A DNA stretch of 64,000 nucleotides from Misgurnus anguillicaudatus (Eukaryota; Chordata; Actinopteri; Cypriniformes; Cobitidae): NCBI RefSeq assembly GCF_027580225.2, contig NC_073355.2, forward strand, positions 20,457,501 to 20,521,500, written 5' to 3'. The notes under the pieces were generated by a model. That model was not told where the DNA came from, ran no database searches, and saw nothing but the letters and a program-made list of their open reading frames with translations. This document shows, piece after piece, positions 30,000 through 41,589 of this stretch. A program made the translations under genes and the position numbers. Within the stretch, counting starts at the first letter, position 1. The number at the start of each line of letters is the position of its first letter.

Positions 30000-30547
30000 G
30001 TGTGCACTAGAGGTCTTCTTGGGTCCAAAGAAATGTACCCGACCCAAAATATCCCGAATCACATTATACCCGAACCCCACGTGTATAAATATTTTTTTTC
30101 AAGAAAGACCCGACCCGAGACAAACCAGAGAAAATTTGACCCGAGTCCGACCCGAACTAATAGCAATCGCACCCAATTTGGCGAGCTGCTCCATTCGTTT
30201 TACTTTGTTATCTGACGACGACACCATAAGCGCTAAAATGTACATTTAAAATTGACTGACATGTCTGTCTCAACGAAAATTAACCTACCGCCAGCCACAA
30301 AATGTCGCAAGCGCCCTTGGCAAACAGATGAGAGGTTTGAAAAGGGCATTGACGCACACATTCGAGAGAGTTCGGGTCTTCTCAGGTCCGTTCAGCAAAA
30401 ACACATTCATTTTAAATTACCTGAGACCCGTTGCTGCTATTATGTCCGAGGCACATGTGAAACTTTTAGACCCGAACCTGATCGGGTCTCAGGACGGAGC
30501 TTAGGTTTTCAGATCTAAGTGGACCCGTGAAGACCTCTAGTGTGGGC
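30000..30547. mobile_element. hAT-type element with TAGAGGTCTTC ends
   Basis: The element runs from TAGAGGTCTTCTTGGGTCC at 30008 to its inverted complement ending at 30539 (GGACCCGTGAAGACCTCTA). The 8-base flanks GTGTGCAC and GTGTGGGC differ at two positions, so this looks like an aged hAT target duplication. The interior is rich in 'acccgacccga' motifs and the open frames have no transposase signature. Confidence 0.7.
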
Positions 30548-30894
30548 AGATCCTGTAGCAACAAGGGTGGTAGCCATGGTTGCGAGAGAGAGTGACAGGC
30601 GCCCAAGCCAATCATTTGTTTCATCCCAAATGGTCGTGAAAAGTCTGAGACACTCAATTTTTATACTCCCTTTTTCAGAGTACTTAACTTATGTATTGGT
30701 ATATAAAGACAGTTTAAACATATTTGGAAAAAAGTTTTTTAGACAATTTTTGCATATCCTGCCTTTAACTAATTAAGTGCATTTGACCTAAAGTGCCTTT
30801 AAGGTATATCACTATAAAATGTGTTTCCTGGGATTGAACCTATGACCTTGGAGTTGCAAGTCAGCTGGGCTACAAAAACACAAGGGCATGAAGT

Positions 30895-32585
30895 ATTTTT
30901 TCACCGGTGGGGTGACGCGGGAGCCAGGAAGTATAAAAGGTGACTTCAAAAAAGCCCTCGGGATCTGAAATACTGCCAATGTCGGCTTAACAGGTACGCA
31001 GGAAGTATGGGAAGGAAAACGCAGCATCATGTTCCCTTCTCAGGGAACAAGGATTACATACATAACCTGAGACGTTTCCTTTTGAGGGAACTCATGCTGC
31101 GTCGCCATAGTGATGCTTTGGGAATGCTATACCCAATCCGCCATAATAAGATGTATTTAACTCATAAAACTGTACAAAATTGAGCTACTATGACCAGACT
31201 GCTGCATCACAGACGTCCTGGACTAATACACCTGCCCAAAGCGTTTTAGATGCTCAGTGTGCATATACACCTGAAAGTGCACATGTGCAGAAAGCAAACC
31301 TAGGTACGAGCACGTACAACGGTTATACGTCAACATATCAGAATAAATGACAACTGGGATGACCAATAATCTAGATGATCCACCCGGAAAAAGAAAATCT
31401 TCCGCTATACGTTTATCAGAGATATATCTGTCGTTAGTGTCATGCAGTGACAGACCGCACCTTTACATATTCTTAGGGCACGAAGACATGCGCGCGTAAC
31501 CCTGAACATGCGGAAAGGCCAACACTGGCCTTTTTGAGAAAGTAACCATGGTTTCGTCCATAATACTAAGTGTGATGTAGCATACAAAGCTCATGATAAA
31601 TAAATACACAAGAGAGTTTGGTAAGTACTTTATTTTGTGTTTTTGCTTTAGAGGCAGTCACATGGAAGATGCACATTCCATACTAACTGCTAGCATCATA
31701 AGCATACAATGTAGAGGTAAATCTATCATACATGTTTGTGTGTTAATGTAAATGTTTCTATGTCTTACCGGTGCTGTAAAGGCCAAAAAGGAGTGGCCGG
31801 TGAACAGGAAGCCAGTTTTATATCATCCTGAAGGGGAGGAGATACCCAATTAAGCACGCAGGGAGTATAATGTGTTGTGTGTTTATGTTTTGGTGATCTA
31901 ATAAAGGATAATGCCTTTAGTTCCATGTAAACCTTGTATTGGTGTGACATGTAAAATGGAAAAATCTGTGATGTGTAAAATATAGTTCTATAACAAATGG
32001 AGTGTTATGATTCTTCCGTTTGAATGTAAAGGGCGGGAACCAAGAGTATAAAAGAACCAAGGAAATGGTGAAGAGGAAGAGGGGTGTTTGTTGGAACAGT
32101 AGCCAACGATTTGTTTAAACCCTTTTTTGTGGTTAAATATGTGTTGAGTTTTTCTTTGAAGTTTTCTTTGTTTTATTATTTTGTTTTGTTTGTTTAATGT
32201 TGATTTTTCAAGTGATATTTCGCCTTGACACCTAAATAAACGTTTTTTTTTTCCTTGGACTATCTGGAGTTTTGCCATTTTTTTGCTGTCAGTTAGCCAC
32301 CACATTGACCATCTTACCACACTAAGGCACAAAGCATCTGCTTTGGATTGGACATTTTTGCCCTTTTGGCCTTCCATAACCAATCCTCAGCGTAAAGGAG
32401 ATGCATCTGTTGTTAATGTCATGCAGCGACAGACTGCATCTAACCTTTGGCCTTGCGACAGAAACCCGAAATCTTTCCATATTCTTACTGCACTCACACC
32501 TGAAGGTGTTCCTAAAGCGTCTCTATGGCGACACAGTGCTGATTCCTTCAACAGGGAACTAGTAATGTGTGCTAACATAAGTAGT
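30895..32585 (+). repeat. Dispersed repeat 'R', copy 2, split by a solo LTR
   Basis: Homologous to 22874-24055, from 'gtgacgcgggagccagg' through the palindromic core ('gattacatacataacctgag') to 31570. It resumes at 32322 ('ctaaggcacaaagc') and ends near 32585. The interruption is the LTR 31571-32321. Confidence 0.6.
31566..32326 (+). mobile_element. Solo LTR, 751 bp, with 5-bp target duplication
   Basis: The insertion begins TGTGATGTAG and ends TTACCACA, flanked by CTAAG at 31566-31570 and 32322-32326. The intact site (ataCTAAGGCACAAAG) is seen in repeat R copy 3 near 40187. On the plus strand a TATA box (GTATAAAAG) lies near 32045 and AATAAA near 32234, in the order expected of U3-R-U5. No internal region remains, so this is a recombination-derived solo LTR. 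Confidence 0.85.
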
Positions 32586-33420
32586 CATTTGTGATATGTA
32601 GATTTCCACTTAAAAGTAGCAAGTTAAATTGACTTGTTTAAAATAACAGACAACACCCAAAGGGAATTTCTCTTGGTCCAGATCCAAAATTTAAACTAGC
32701 TACATTTGTCACAACCATCAGCACCAACTGGATTTTTCTGATTCCACATTACAAACAATGAAAGGAACTAAGCAACCTATAAAGGTTTGACTTATTTGAA
32801 GTGCCATCATGAAGTTTTAACTAGGTTATGGCCCCGGGACAGAATTATGCCAGGATATAAAATTATTCTAATATTTATAATTAGTCTTTGTTTTCCTCTC
32901 ATTTAATATTATAAAGAGATTCGACCCATTTGTACCCAGTTGTACTTGTATTATTTATTTCCTTTTTATGAAAGGTATTTAGAAATGTCAATCAATGAAT
33001 GAACTGAATTCTCTACAGAAGCAGAAAACAAACTGCACTGTTCAGATGTATCTTTATTACAGTGGAGGGAAATACAGTGAGTTGAAAGTAGTGGATTCAC
33101 ACCAAAGGAAACGCTGATCACCTGAATGGTGACTTTATATAAAAAAACTATAATTTACAACAAAAACATCAATAATGTTACAATTTTATTAACTGTTTGT
33201 CCCATCAGTTATTTTTGACCGAAATTAAATCATTCAAACTCTTTTTAGTTAAAAATCTAACTTTTTGAGTACAAACAGAATTAGGGCTTTAAGTGTGGAA
33301 GTGGACTGTCATATGCATTGCATTTGATTTCATTAACTGATAAAAGCTCTCGTCTCTGGTTGTGGAGGTTGTTTGGAGGATCCACCAGCAGAAATATAAA
33401 TTGGTGCCTATTTTGCAGCA
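32586..33420. repeat. Duplicated flank segment, copy 2
   Basis: Co-linear with 24056-24910, with small insertions and deletions. It ends where the sequence changes abruptly at about 33420 ('ggtgcctattttgcag'); the continuation is found at about 50150, after 16.7 kb of inserted material. Confidence 0.65.
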
Positions 33421-33668
33421 ATCTGCTCACGAGAAGCAAATCTCTCTGCTTTCTCAAGGAATAGAACTCTGTGTGTCGAGGTGAAGTGCTCGTGAAGTGT
33501 TTCCACCATCTTTTTTCTTTTTTGACTCACTTTAAGTGACTTCACTGTGTGCTTCATCAGCTTGTACACAACTAGAAGAGTGTTTCCCTAAAATAGCTTG
33601 CAGTTGAACTTGTGACTTTTTAAAGACAGACGTTCTCTGCACCATGGGCGTAAAACGTCTTTTTAAAG

Positions 33669-35518
33669 ATGTCTTTCTGTCCGTGTTCAACTCCTGGATA
33701 CGGCAAGTACATGGCTCCCCGTGATGGACATGATTGCTGTCTCTCGTGTTTTGGCTTTCGTGGGAGGCCCCTAAGAAGGCGCTATGAAGCTCCGGAAAAA
33801 CGACCTCCGCATTACGGTGCTAAACTGGTCAGCTGGTCCGTCCAGTGGCCCTCAGCAACCCGATCCGCAACCTGTTGAGATCCCGATGGAGACGGAGGGT
33901 CCAGTGGCCCTCAGCAACCCGATCCGCAACCTGTTGAGGTCCCGATGGAGACGGAGGGTGCGTGTTCTACGTCACTCTCTACCTCTGTGGAGTCTCCAGA
34001 GGATTCGATATCTGCCGTAGCATCGGAGGGGGGGCCGTCACTCTCGGTTCAACCCGGTTCCGTTCCCTCCTTTGGGTAGGGTTGCGGTTACTGAGCTCGA
34101 CCCTGAGATGACGTCCATGCTTGCTCTGTCGGTCAGGTTGGAGTGAAGAGCTCCTTTCCCTCCTATACCGTCCCGCCTAGGTGATTGGTACTTTGGGACT
34201 GCTAGAACATCGCAGCCATCTCCACCTGTATCATTCTTTCCCAAGGTGCACAATGAGCTGACTTGGTCGTGGAAAACCCCATTTTCCTCCCAAAACCGGC
34301 CGCATCAGCCATCACCTCTCACCTCCCTCGATGGCGAGGTTGCTAAAGGGTTCGCCGGTATCCTGACAGTGGAGCATTCAGTAGTGATGCAGCTGTGTCC
34401 TGCTGGCGTTTCCTACTGGAAGGACCGTTCGACTCTTCCCTCACAAGACTGCAGGCATTTGTCAGCTTTGACGGAGTCTGCATACAGGGCTTCTGCCTTA
34501 CATGCCATGGCTTTGTTGCAGGTTCATCAGGCCAAGCCTCTGAAGAACCTGCACGAGGGAGGTCACGATTTGGTGGTCTTCAAAGACCTTCATGCTGCTA
34601 CAGATCTGCCGCTTCGTGCGACCAAGACACGGCACAGGCCGTAGGTCGTACTATGTCCATCTTGGTGGTCCAGGAGCGCCACCTCTGGCTGTGCCTGGCG
34701 GACATATGGGATGCTGATAAAACCCGGCTCCTGAATGCTCTGGTGTCCAAGGCCGGGCTGTTCGGTGAGGCAGTCGAAGACTTTGCACAGCAGGTCTTGG
34801 CTACCCAAAAGCAGACTAAGGCTCTCGCTAACATCATGCAGCGCCAAAAGAAGCCTACAGCTGTCCTGTCGACGTCGGCTCCTCGGTCTGCCCCTCACCG
34901 TAGGCATCCTGTATCGGCGGCCGCCTCCGTTCCTGCCTGGGGCTCTTCTAAGAAGCGAGGAACCGCCAGCAGCCCGCCCTGCCCGCTAAGCCTGGTGGAA
35001 AGCATAAGTCTAAGCAGCCTTGAGACGGGTGACCTGGACGTGGAGGGGATTTCTTCTCCCAGAGGAGGACCGGTGGGGAATACTTGGTTTCCTTTAATTT
35101 CAGTTCCGGCACCAACATAACCACAAAAAAAAATTTCTCTTCCTCCTCCAGGTCTTCAGAGGCAGTCAAGGGTGACCGATGGGCTCATTACCCTACGTCC
35201 TTCCTCTACTCTTTCGCCAGCCGATGTGTCGAGCGGCCCAGGACGTCTTCATCAGAGTCTGTGAAGTCAAGTGAGTGCTTCTCTACACAATATTTCTGTC
35301 AACGTAGCCAAAGAGCATATGTCGACGAGCACCTGCACTCCGCTCGCTGTGTGTACTTCAATTGTGCCGTTAATTCCCCTTGCACAGTATGGAGGCTTGG
35401 CAACAGCTTCCCAGCCTGTCCCATTGGCTTTTACACACGATTCGTCTCGGCTATGTGTAACCACCCTTTCCCTCAGAGCACCACACGCCACGGACAGACA
35501 TGCAAACAGGGCGATAGA
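33669..35518 (+). pseudogene. Degenerate DIRS-type gag and start of pol
   Basis: Three frames in succession encode parts of a DIRS gag-like protein: a Cys/Gly motif block (YGKYMAPRDGHDCCLSCFG) at 33669, then VHQAKPLKNLHEGGHDLVVF and ATDLPLRATKT, then SILVVQERHLWLCLADIWDA and GLFGEAVEDFAQQVLATQKQ, familiar from fish DIRS1 gag. After 35100 a short match to the region before the reverse transcriptase (WRLGNSFPACPIGFYTRF) appears, and the element stops at about 35518, where another LTR begins. Frameshifts and a 59-bp tandem duplication destroy the reading frame. Confidence 0.65.
33842..33959. repeat. 59-bp tandem duplication
   Basis: Two adjacent copies of a 59-base unit beginning CCAGTGGCCCTCAGCAACCC, with one mismatch. 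The length is not a multiple of three, so it shifts the gag frame. Confidence 0.9.
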
Positions 35519-37213
35519 TGTTGAGGGAAATCTTAGGCCAGGTTTTGCTAGGTTCGTGTGGAGCCAAATGAGAGAGAGAGCAATGAACAGACAGACTCTG
35601 TAAGTATAAAGTAAACTGAAAATGTTTATATAAATTTTTGTGTGTTTGAGTCTTTTAAATTTACTTTTCTCTTTTCCTTTCAGGGAAATGGATGGAAAAA
35701 CAAAAGAAATACAAAATGGAAAAAATAAAATGAAATAATTAAATCACTGAATTACAATAACAAATAAAATGGAAAAAACAATTATCAAAACTTATCTTTT
35801 TGTGTTGTCTCTTTGTTTATCTTAATGAATTTTATTCCCTATTATGTGCTTTATTCCTATTTGGAACCTAGTTATTGTCTTCTTGCTCCTTTTGGAATCT
35901 GACTTAACTTTTTCTTATTTAAACTGACTTTTTAATTTTCAGATCTCCTTATGGTATATTACTCTCTGATTTTATAATGCTTAATTAAATGTATCACTAA
36001 TATAGCTTAATTATTTATTTCTACTTATCTCCTATTAGTAGTCACAGTTAGTTTGGTTTAAACTCTTTAGCACTCTTCTCTTTAACTTCAAATTCAAGTG
36101 AAATACCCAGATTAACAATTTAGTTACCAAAAATAAAATAAAATAAAATGATCCCGTTTAGATCTTAAACACAATAACAAAGGCAACACGTTGTCAACCG
36201 AATCACAGTGTTACAGTTCAATAAACAACAAAATAACTTTCACTTTTAAATGCAATCAGTTCACAGCTCAATTGTTTAAATGCAATCAGTTCACAGTTCA
36301 ATTATTTATGTCCATATAAACTTAACAGTCTATGAAATAGTAAGAGCAAGTAAACAAACGATCATCCGTGTCCTTAGCGACGCGTATATTGAAACAGTTC
36401 AGGCCTACCGTGTAATGGAGGAAGCAACAGACACAACGTGGATGTTGGGAAAGTTTCTCGTCAATCCGCGCTGTTTCCCAGCGCAGCTGTTCTCCTCTGT
36501 TTGTGGAAAGTTGAGCAACAAATCCTCCGTGATCGCGTTGAGAAACGAATCCTCCGCGATCCTGTTGAGCAACGAATCCTTCGCGATGTTCTTAGCGTTT
36601 TAAACACGTTCAAGACTCTGTGGTTGGCTCGCCATTGAAATCCATGCAGTGATGAACTCAGTCTGCGTCATCAACGTATTCTAGACAAAACTGCTGATAT
36701 CTCGGTCCCTCATAAAACAAAACACTCAAGTTCAAATAAAACAAAAGAAACAAATGTTTCATGAATCTTTCCGGTTGGTTCTAGATTATTTTTCTCTATA
36801 TGATATCAAAAACTTCTCCGCCGATCTCACGGTGCTCACGCGTCTTCTCGAGCTTTCCTCTCGTTCGCTTACGTCATCACGCTGTTCACGCTCATCTCGC
36901 CTGATTGGCCAACACTACGCTTCTTGCGTCTCTTAAAGGCACCACTACATATTTTACATACATTTACAAAAGATTACACAAAATAGAACAAACATTGTAT
37001 AAAAAGTATACCTTGTTACACCCATAAACAAAGATTTAAAATGTCTTTAAACTGAACATTTTTAGCACTTATAACCCATTTAATGTAGTAGTAAAGAACT
37101 ATTATAAAATGTTTTTTACCTTAAATAAAATTGCTTTTAACTTTTTAGTAACCCCCAGTGGTTTACTATTTTTTAATCTTATTTATAGACACAACTATTT
37201 ACTCGGGGTTACA
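35519..37213 (-). mobile_element. Probable 3' LTR of a Ty3/Gypsy element (minus orientation)
   Basis: On the minus strand a purine tract is followed by TGTAACCCCGAG, the usual start of an LTR. The segment then runs to ...CCCTCAACA at 35519, next to the broken DIRS gag. The right boundary is well supported; the left boundary is inferred from the change of sequence type and a CA end. The length of about 1.7 kb is long for a Gypsy LTR, so part of it may be something else. The open frames inside (36280-36640) repeat the phrase 'gatcctccgcgatc' and are not proteins. Confidence 0.4.
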
Positions 37214-37224
37214 CCCTCCCCCGC
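37214..37224 (-). other. Polypurine tract
   Basis: The minus strand reads GCGGGGGAGGG immediately before the LTR start TGTAAC, the expected primer site for plus-strand DNA synthesis in LTR retrotransposons. Confidence 0.6.
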
Positions 37225-37253
37225 TAACTCTATGCACGTCCCTGTGCATGTAA

Positions 37254-39060
37254 CTAAGTTATAGGTTTAGCAGAGCTATTGACACTATTATCAGTAATGG
37301 AATCGGTAACAGCCATGCTGAGACTCTGGAAAAGAGACTGTACTATTGAAACCAAGGGATTACCCAACTCAGGGTAGGTGAACATTTTTGGTTTTTGTCT
37401 GATTCTGTTAGACCTTCTGATGAGTTGGTCATCATTCTCAACTTGTCCTCTTTCAGTTTCATTCTCACAGACTTTTTCCTTTTCCCTTACAGGTGTTTCC
37501 TGATCTACGACAGACCTTGACATTTCAACAGGTAAGTTTACACTGGTATCAGGCTCTACAGACTCTGGATCATCAACAGGTAAGTTTACACTGGTATCAA
37601 GCTCTACAGACTCTGGATCATCAACAGGTAAGTTCGCAAGGTAGGCATACTTCGAATTTCAGGGTGCTCTGACACAGGAAGACACTCAAGGGATGAGTCT
37701 GAATGTTCAGCAGGTAAGTCATAGGACGAATTGTTCTGAGATACAGATATTGGGGTATTCTGGGGGGATAAATTTGGTATCTTTTAGAACAGGGGGATCT
37801 TGATACAGGAAATATTCACTGCTATCATCGTCAATGTCAATATCTGGCTGCTCTTGTACATCATTACTCGGGTTTCTGCGAGTAGGTGGACGTTTACGAG
37901 TTTTGGGTAAATCAACTACCTCCTCAGGTAACTGTAACTCACCACAAGGTAGTAAAAGGTCTCTGTGCAATGTCCTTAAGGAACCATCTGCACCCTCTGG
38001 CTTAACAGTATATACAGGAAGATCACCTGCTCTGTTCACAACAACATATGGAAGTGACTCCCATTTGTCAGATAGCTTATGTTTACCTCTTAGGCGTACA
38101 TTTCTGACTAGAACCTGATCCCTAATGTCCAGAGTAGATTCAGAAATATGCCTGTCATATCGAGATTTGTTTCTCTCTCCAACTTTTGCAGCATATCTCA
38201 TTGCCAAGTCATAGGTTTCTTTCCCCTGGGGTGATAAGGGGTTGTCCTGATTTTATGAATTCCCATCAGTTCACAGAGCTCTTTAATGGTCTTTGATTCA
38301 AAATCAGCCCCCTGATCGCTGTGCAATTTCTCAGGAATCCCATAGTGGACTATAAAATTCTCCCAGAGAGCTTTAGCCACGGTACGCGACTTCTGGTTGG
38401 AAGTAGGTACAGCAACGGCGTACTTGGTAAAGAAATCTGTGATAACTAGTACATCTCTAGTGTTGCTCGAATCTGGCTCAATAGACAAAAAGTCTATGCA
38501 TAGCAGCTCAAGAGGTCGAGTCACTCTGATGTTAACTAAAGGAGCGGCCTTTTCAGGTAAAGCTTTATGACATACACATCTAGGGCATGTTTTCACCTTA
38601 CTCTCTACATCTGCAACCATTCTAGGCCAGTAAAACCTCGATCTTGCCAGGTAAAGCGTGCGCTCTATGCCCAAATGTCCCATGTCATTGTGTAGGCTTG
38701 TTAAAACCATACCACGTAAAGATTCGGGGAGGACCAGCTGGTACAGTGTATGTTCTCCGTCATGTCTTGTCCGGTAGAGTATGCCATTTTGCAGCTCTAA
38801 CTTTTTCAATTCCCTCAAGAGCAAGGGGAGCAAAGGAAGTTCTTGTCTCAAAGAAGGAGGAGCTGTCTCTCCTGATTCTAACTGCCGAATAACCTCGTAA
38901 AGAACTGGATCAGCTCTTTGTTTTTCTCTCAGGTCATCCTCACTAAGGGCTGAAATTACAGGAAGACAACTAAAAACCTCATTCTGATCCAGATTGCATG
39001 GAATTGCATCAACATGCATTGCAAGGGATTCAACTAGCGCAAGAGAAGAACCACCACAAA
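37254..39060 (-). pseudogene. Ty3/Gypsy pol remnant (integrase region)
   Basis: The 38198-39019 frame has an H2C2 zinc-binding region (HNDMGHLGIERT, then CPRCVCH) and the first two acidic integrase residues (LCIDFLSIE and SDQGADF). At TTPYHPRG the frame jumps: the next frame (37719-38207) starts directly in the C-terminal part (ETYDLAMRYAAKVGERNKSR), so the stretch that normally holds the third catalytic Glu (in ERFNR) is deleted. A last frame (37254-37523) gives the basic C-terminus (RRSNRIRQKPKMF). Reverse transcriptase and RNase H are absent: the 5' side ends at about 39060, against repeat R. This is an inactive fragment. Confidence 0.8.
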
Positions 39061-39065
39061 CAGCT

Positions 39066-40640
39066 GAACTATCTGAAATATTGCCGAAAATGGCTTAACA
39101 GGTAAGCAGGAAGTATGGCAAGGGAGACGCATCGTCTTGTTTCCTTCTAAGGAAACAATGGTTCCATACATAACCCTAAACGTTCCCTTTCCACGAAACT
39201 CACACTGCGTCGCCATAATGATGCTTTAGGAACGCTATACCCAATCCGCCATTCTACGAGTGCCTGTCTGTGTATTAAAAGGCACAACTAAGACCTAAGC
39301 AACCAAGATCCAGGAATAGAAGTGAGTTTTAACTCATAAAACTGTACAAAAGTGAGCGGTGAGGACCAGCCTGCCACATCACACACTCTGGATCGAGGCA
39401 CCTGCCCGAAGGTCTTTAGATGCTGCCATACCTCTAGTTGAATGTGCTTTGATGGTTAAAGGAGAGGGTCATCCAGAGGCTTCATAAGCAAAAGAGAAAG
39501 CCTCAACTATCCATTTACTCAAAATCTGTTTGGTAGCTGGCACTGGACAGAGTAAATTAAACTTCCTTTGGCTCATATCCATTAATGGTGAAAGGCAGAA
39601 CGCTTGCAAAACTATAGGGCATGGTATGTTGCTAAGAACTTTGCAACGTAGCCCGGCCTTGAGTATAAAAAAGCCTTAACCATGCCTGGAGCAAACTCGA
39701 GAACGGCTGGTGAAACTGAGTGAGCCTGCAAATCTCCTACTCTCTTAAGGGAGGTATGGCTAGAAAAAATATGGCTTTCAGTGTGAGAACCTTCTTAGAC
39801 ACTGTATCCAACGGCTCAAATGGAGCCCCTGATAAACCCTCCAGCATCACAAACAGATCACACTCAGGGATCTTAGAGTGACTCGCATGGCCTCAGCCTC
39901 CAAGTGCCACACAGGAAACGCATGACTAATTGGTCTCTACCTAATGAGGGAGCGAGCACTAAGGTATGGAAGGCAGTTATAGCTGACACATAACCTTAAT
40001 GGTCAAAGGAGACAGCCCTGCTGTGAACCGCTTCTGCCTCAGCAGAACGTTTGCTCTATGTGGACTTACATTGACTTCCCAGCCTTAGAGGGATGTATCT
40101 GTCGTAAGCCTGATGTGACAGCTCTGTGCCCCCAATATTGGCCTTCTTGGGAAAGGAACCATGGTTTCTTCCATAATACTAAGGCACAAAGGATTTGCGT
40201 GTGACCTTAATAATAAAAAATGGGTTGCCCCTCAAGGAACCCCATTGTTAAAGGCTGGATTCTATATGAGCAGGAGACAACCCTGTGCCTGTGCTGTCCA
40301 TTTGGCCCTCCATAAAAAATCCTCAGCCTAAAAGAGATGCATCTCTCAATAATGTCAAATGGCGTACTGTCATACTGCACCTAACCTCGGGCCTTGAGAC
40401 AGAAAGACATGTGCATGTAACCCTGCACATGCAAAAAGGGTTGCCCCTGGGGGAAATCCTGTTTAAAAGCCACCACTTTGTTTGCGATTGACTCAGCTTA
40501 ATCTCATTCATTTCTATGAAAATGGACGTGACACGAGCAGGAGACATTCGCGCCTGCATCGTCGTCAAGTTCGACGATGCAGCAATTTATGCAGTAGGCA
40601 TAAATTAGTATGCAAAATGCCCCACCATTGGTTTAATTTG
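39066..40640 (+). repeat. Dispersed repeat 'R', copy 3
   Basis: Homologous to 22945-24000 and 30960-32580, but longer in its middle (39480-40100), where the other copies have deletions. It starts abruptly at the Gypsy fragment and ends near 40640 at the start of an LTR-like sequence. Confidence 0.6.
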
Positions 40641-40644
40641 AAAT

Positions 40645-41178
40645 AGACAATTATGAGGCCTCGTCCTCCGATCGCCACCAGAGGGAGCCTTTCCCGAGTA
40701 TTAATGTTATTCTGACTGCATTTCCCATAAACCCACACACCGGAACTGATTACATTGCCACCTGACACCAATCATGAACTGCCTATTTAAGCTGCACTTG
40801 AACTTCACCTCAGTGTGAAGTCTTGATTTGCCACAGTTGTCATTTCTGAGCGTTAACTATGGCACTTAATCAGACCCAAAAGTCGCACGCACAAAAACCA
40901 CGCGCGAGCGAGAGATACGAGCGTGCAGAACAGAATTCGCGCGCGGACAAGTGTCCTCGCGAGTGCGCAGAACACTATCTGCACGTGGAAAAGCGTCCTC
41001 GCGAGAGTGCACCTCCGCTCAGCGCGCATAAATGCAGTCACACGAGCAAAAGCTTGGATGAGCGCTCGCTCGACACTCTCTATGCTCTCACAGCAGCTGC
41101 ACCACACATGCTAGCACGATCAAGATGACTTTTGAGACTTTGCGGGACATAGTTTACTCTGTTTATCCCGGTTTGCCT
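40645..41178 (+). mobile_element. LTR-like segment, left part, interrupted by DIRS element
   Basis: It begins near 'tatgaggcctcgtcctccga', has a TATA-like 'ctatttaagctgcac' at about 40783, and breaks at 41179. The likely continuation is 47353-47450. The 89-codon open frame 40859-41128 (Arg/Ser/Glu/His-rich) is not recognised and may be a chance frame. Confidence 0.45.
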
Positions 41179-41181
41179 GTT

Positions 41182-41338
41182 CTATTTCCTTGGCTACAGA
41201 CCCCCAGATGGACTGAGTGGATACCTTCCTCTTCTAATCGAGAACCCAATATAACAGCTGTCACCTGGTGACCTTCATGACGTGCCTGACTATAAATAGC
41301 TCCCTGCACGTCATCACGTCCTCTTTCGTCTTCTCGTC
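41182..41338. repeat. Left inverted terminal repeat of the DIRS element
   Basis: Starts CTATTTCCTTGGCTACAGAC and runs to GTCTTCTCG; its inverted complement is found at about 47176-47308. Confidence 0.8.
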
Positions 41339-41589
41339 TAGTTTGAGAACCTGCAGCGGTGAGAGTGCAGCTATCTAGGACAAAGTTCCACAAGCTGTAT
41401 CCCTGCATAATTAGACAATTACTTAAGAGGGTGAGAGTGGTTTTTTCAAACGCCTGTAGGAATTGATTGACATTAAATTGTTTATTGACAGAGGTAGTGG
41501 TGTTTCCAGTTACCTACAATTACCATGAGTTTGTCCGCACAATGCTTGTCTTGTCAACAGGGCATGGAGCTCGAGGATGCTCATGACCA

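Noticed and set aside
40859..41128. 89-codon plus-strand frame rich in Arg, Glu, His and Ser
   Set aside because: It lies in an LTR-like segment, has no motif, and a GC-rich composition with CGCG steps gives open frames on both strands here.
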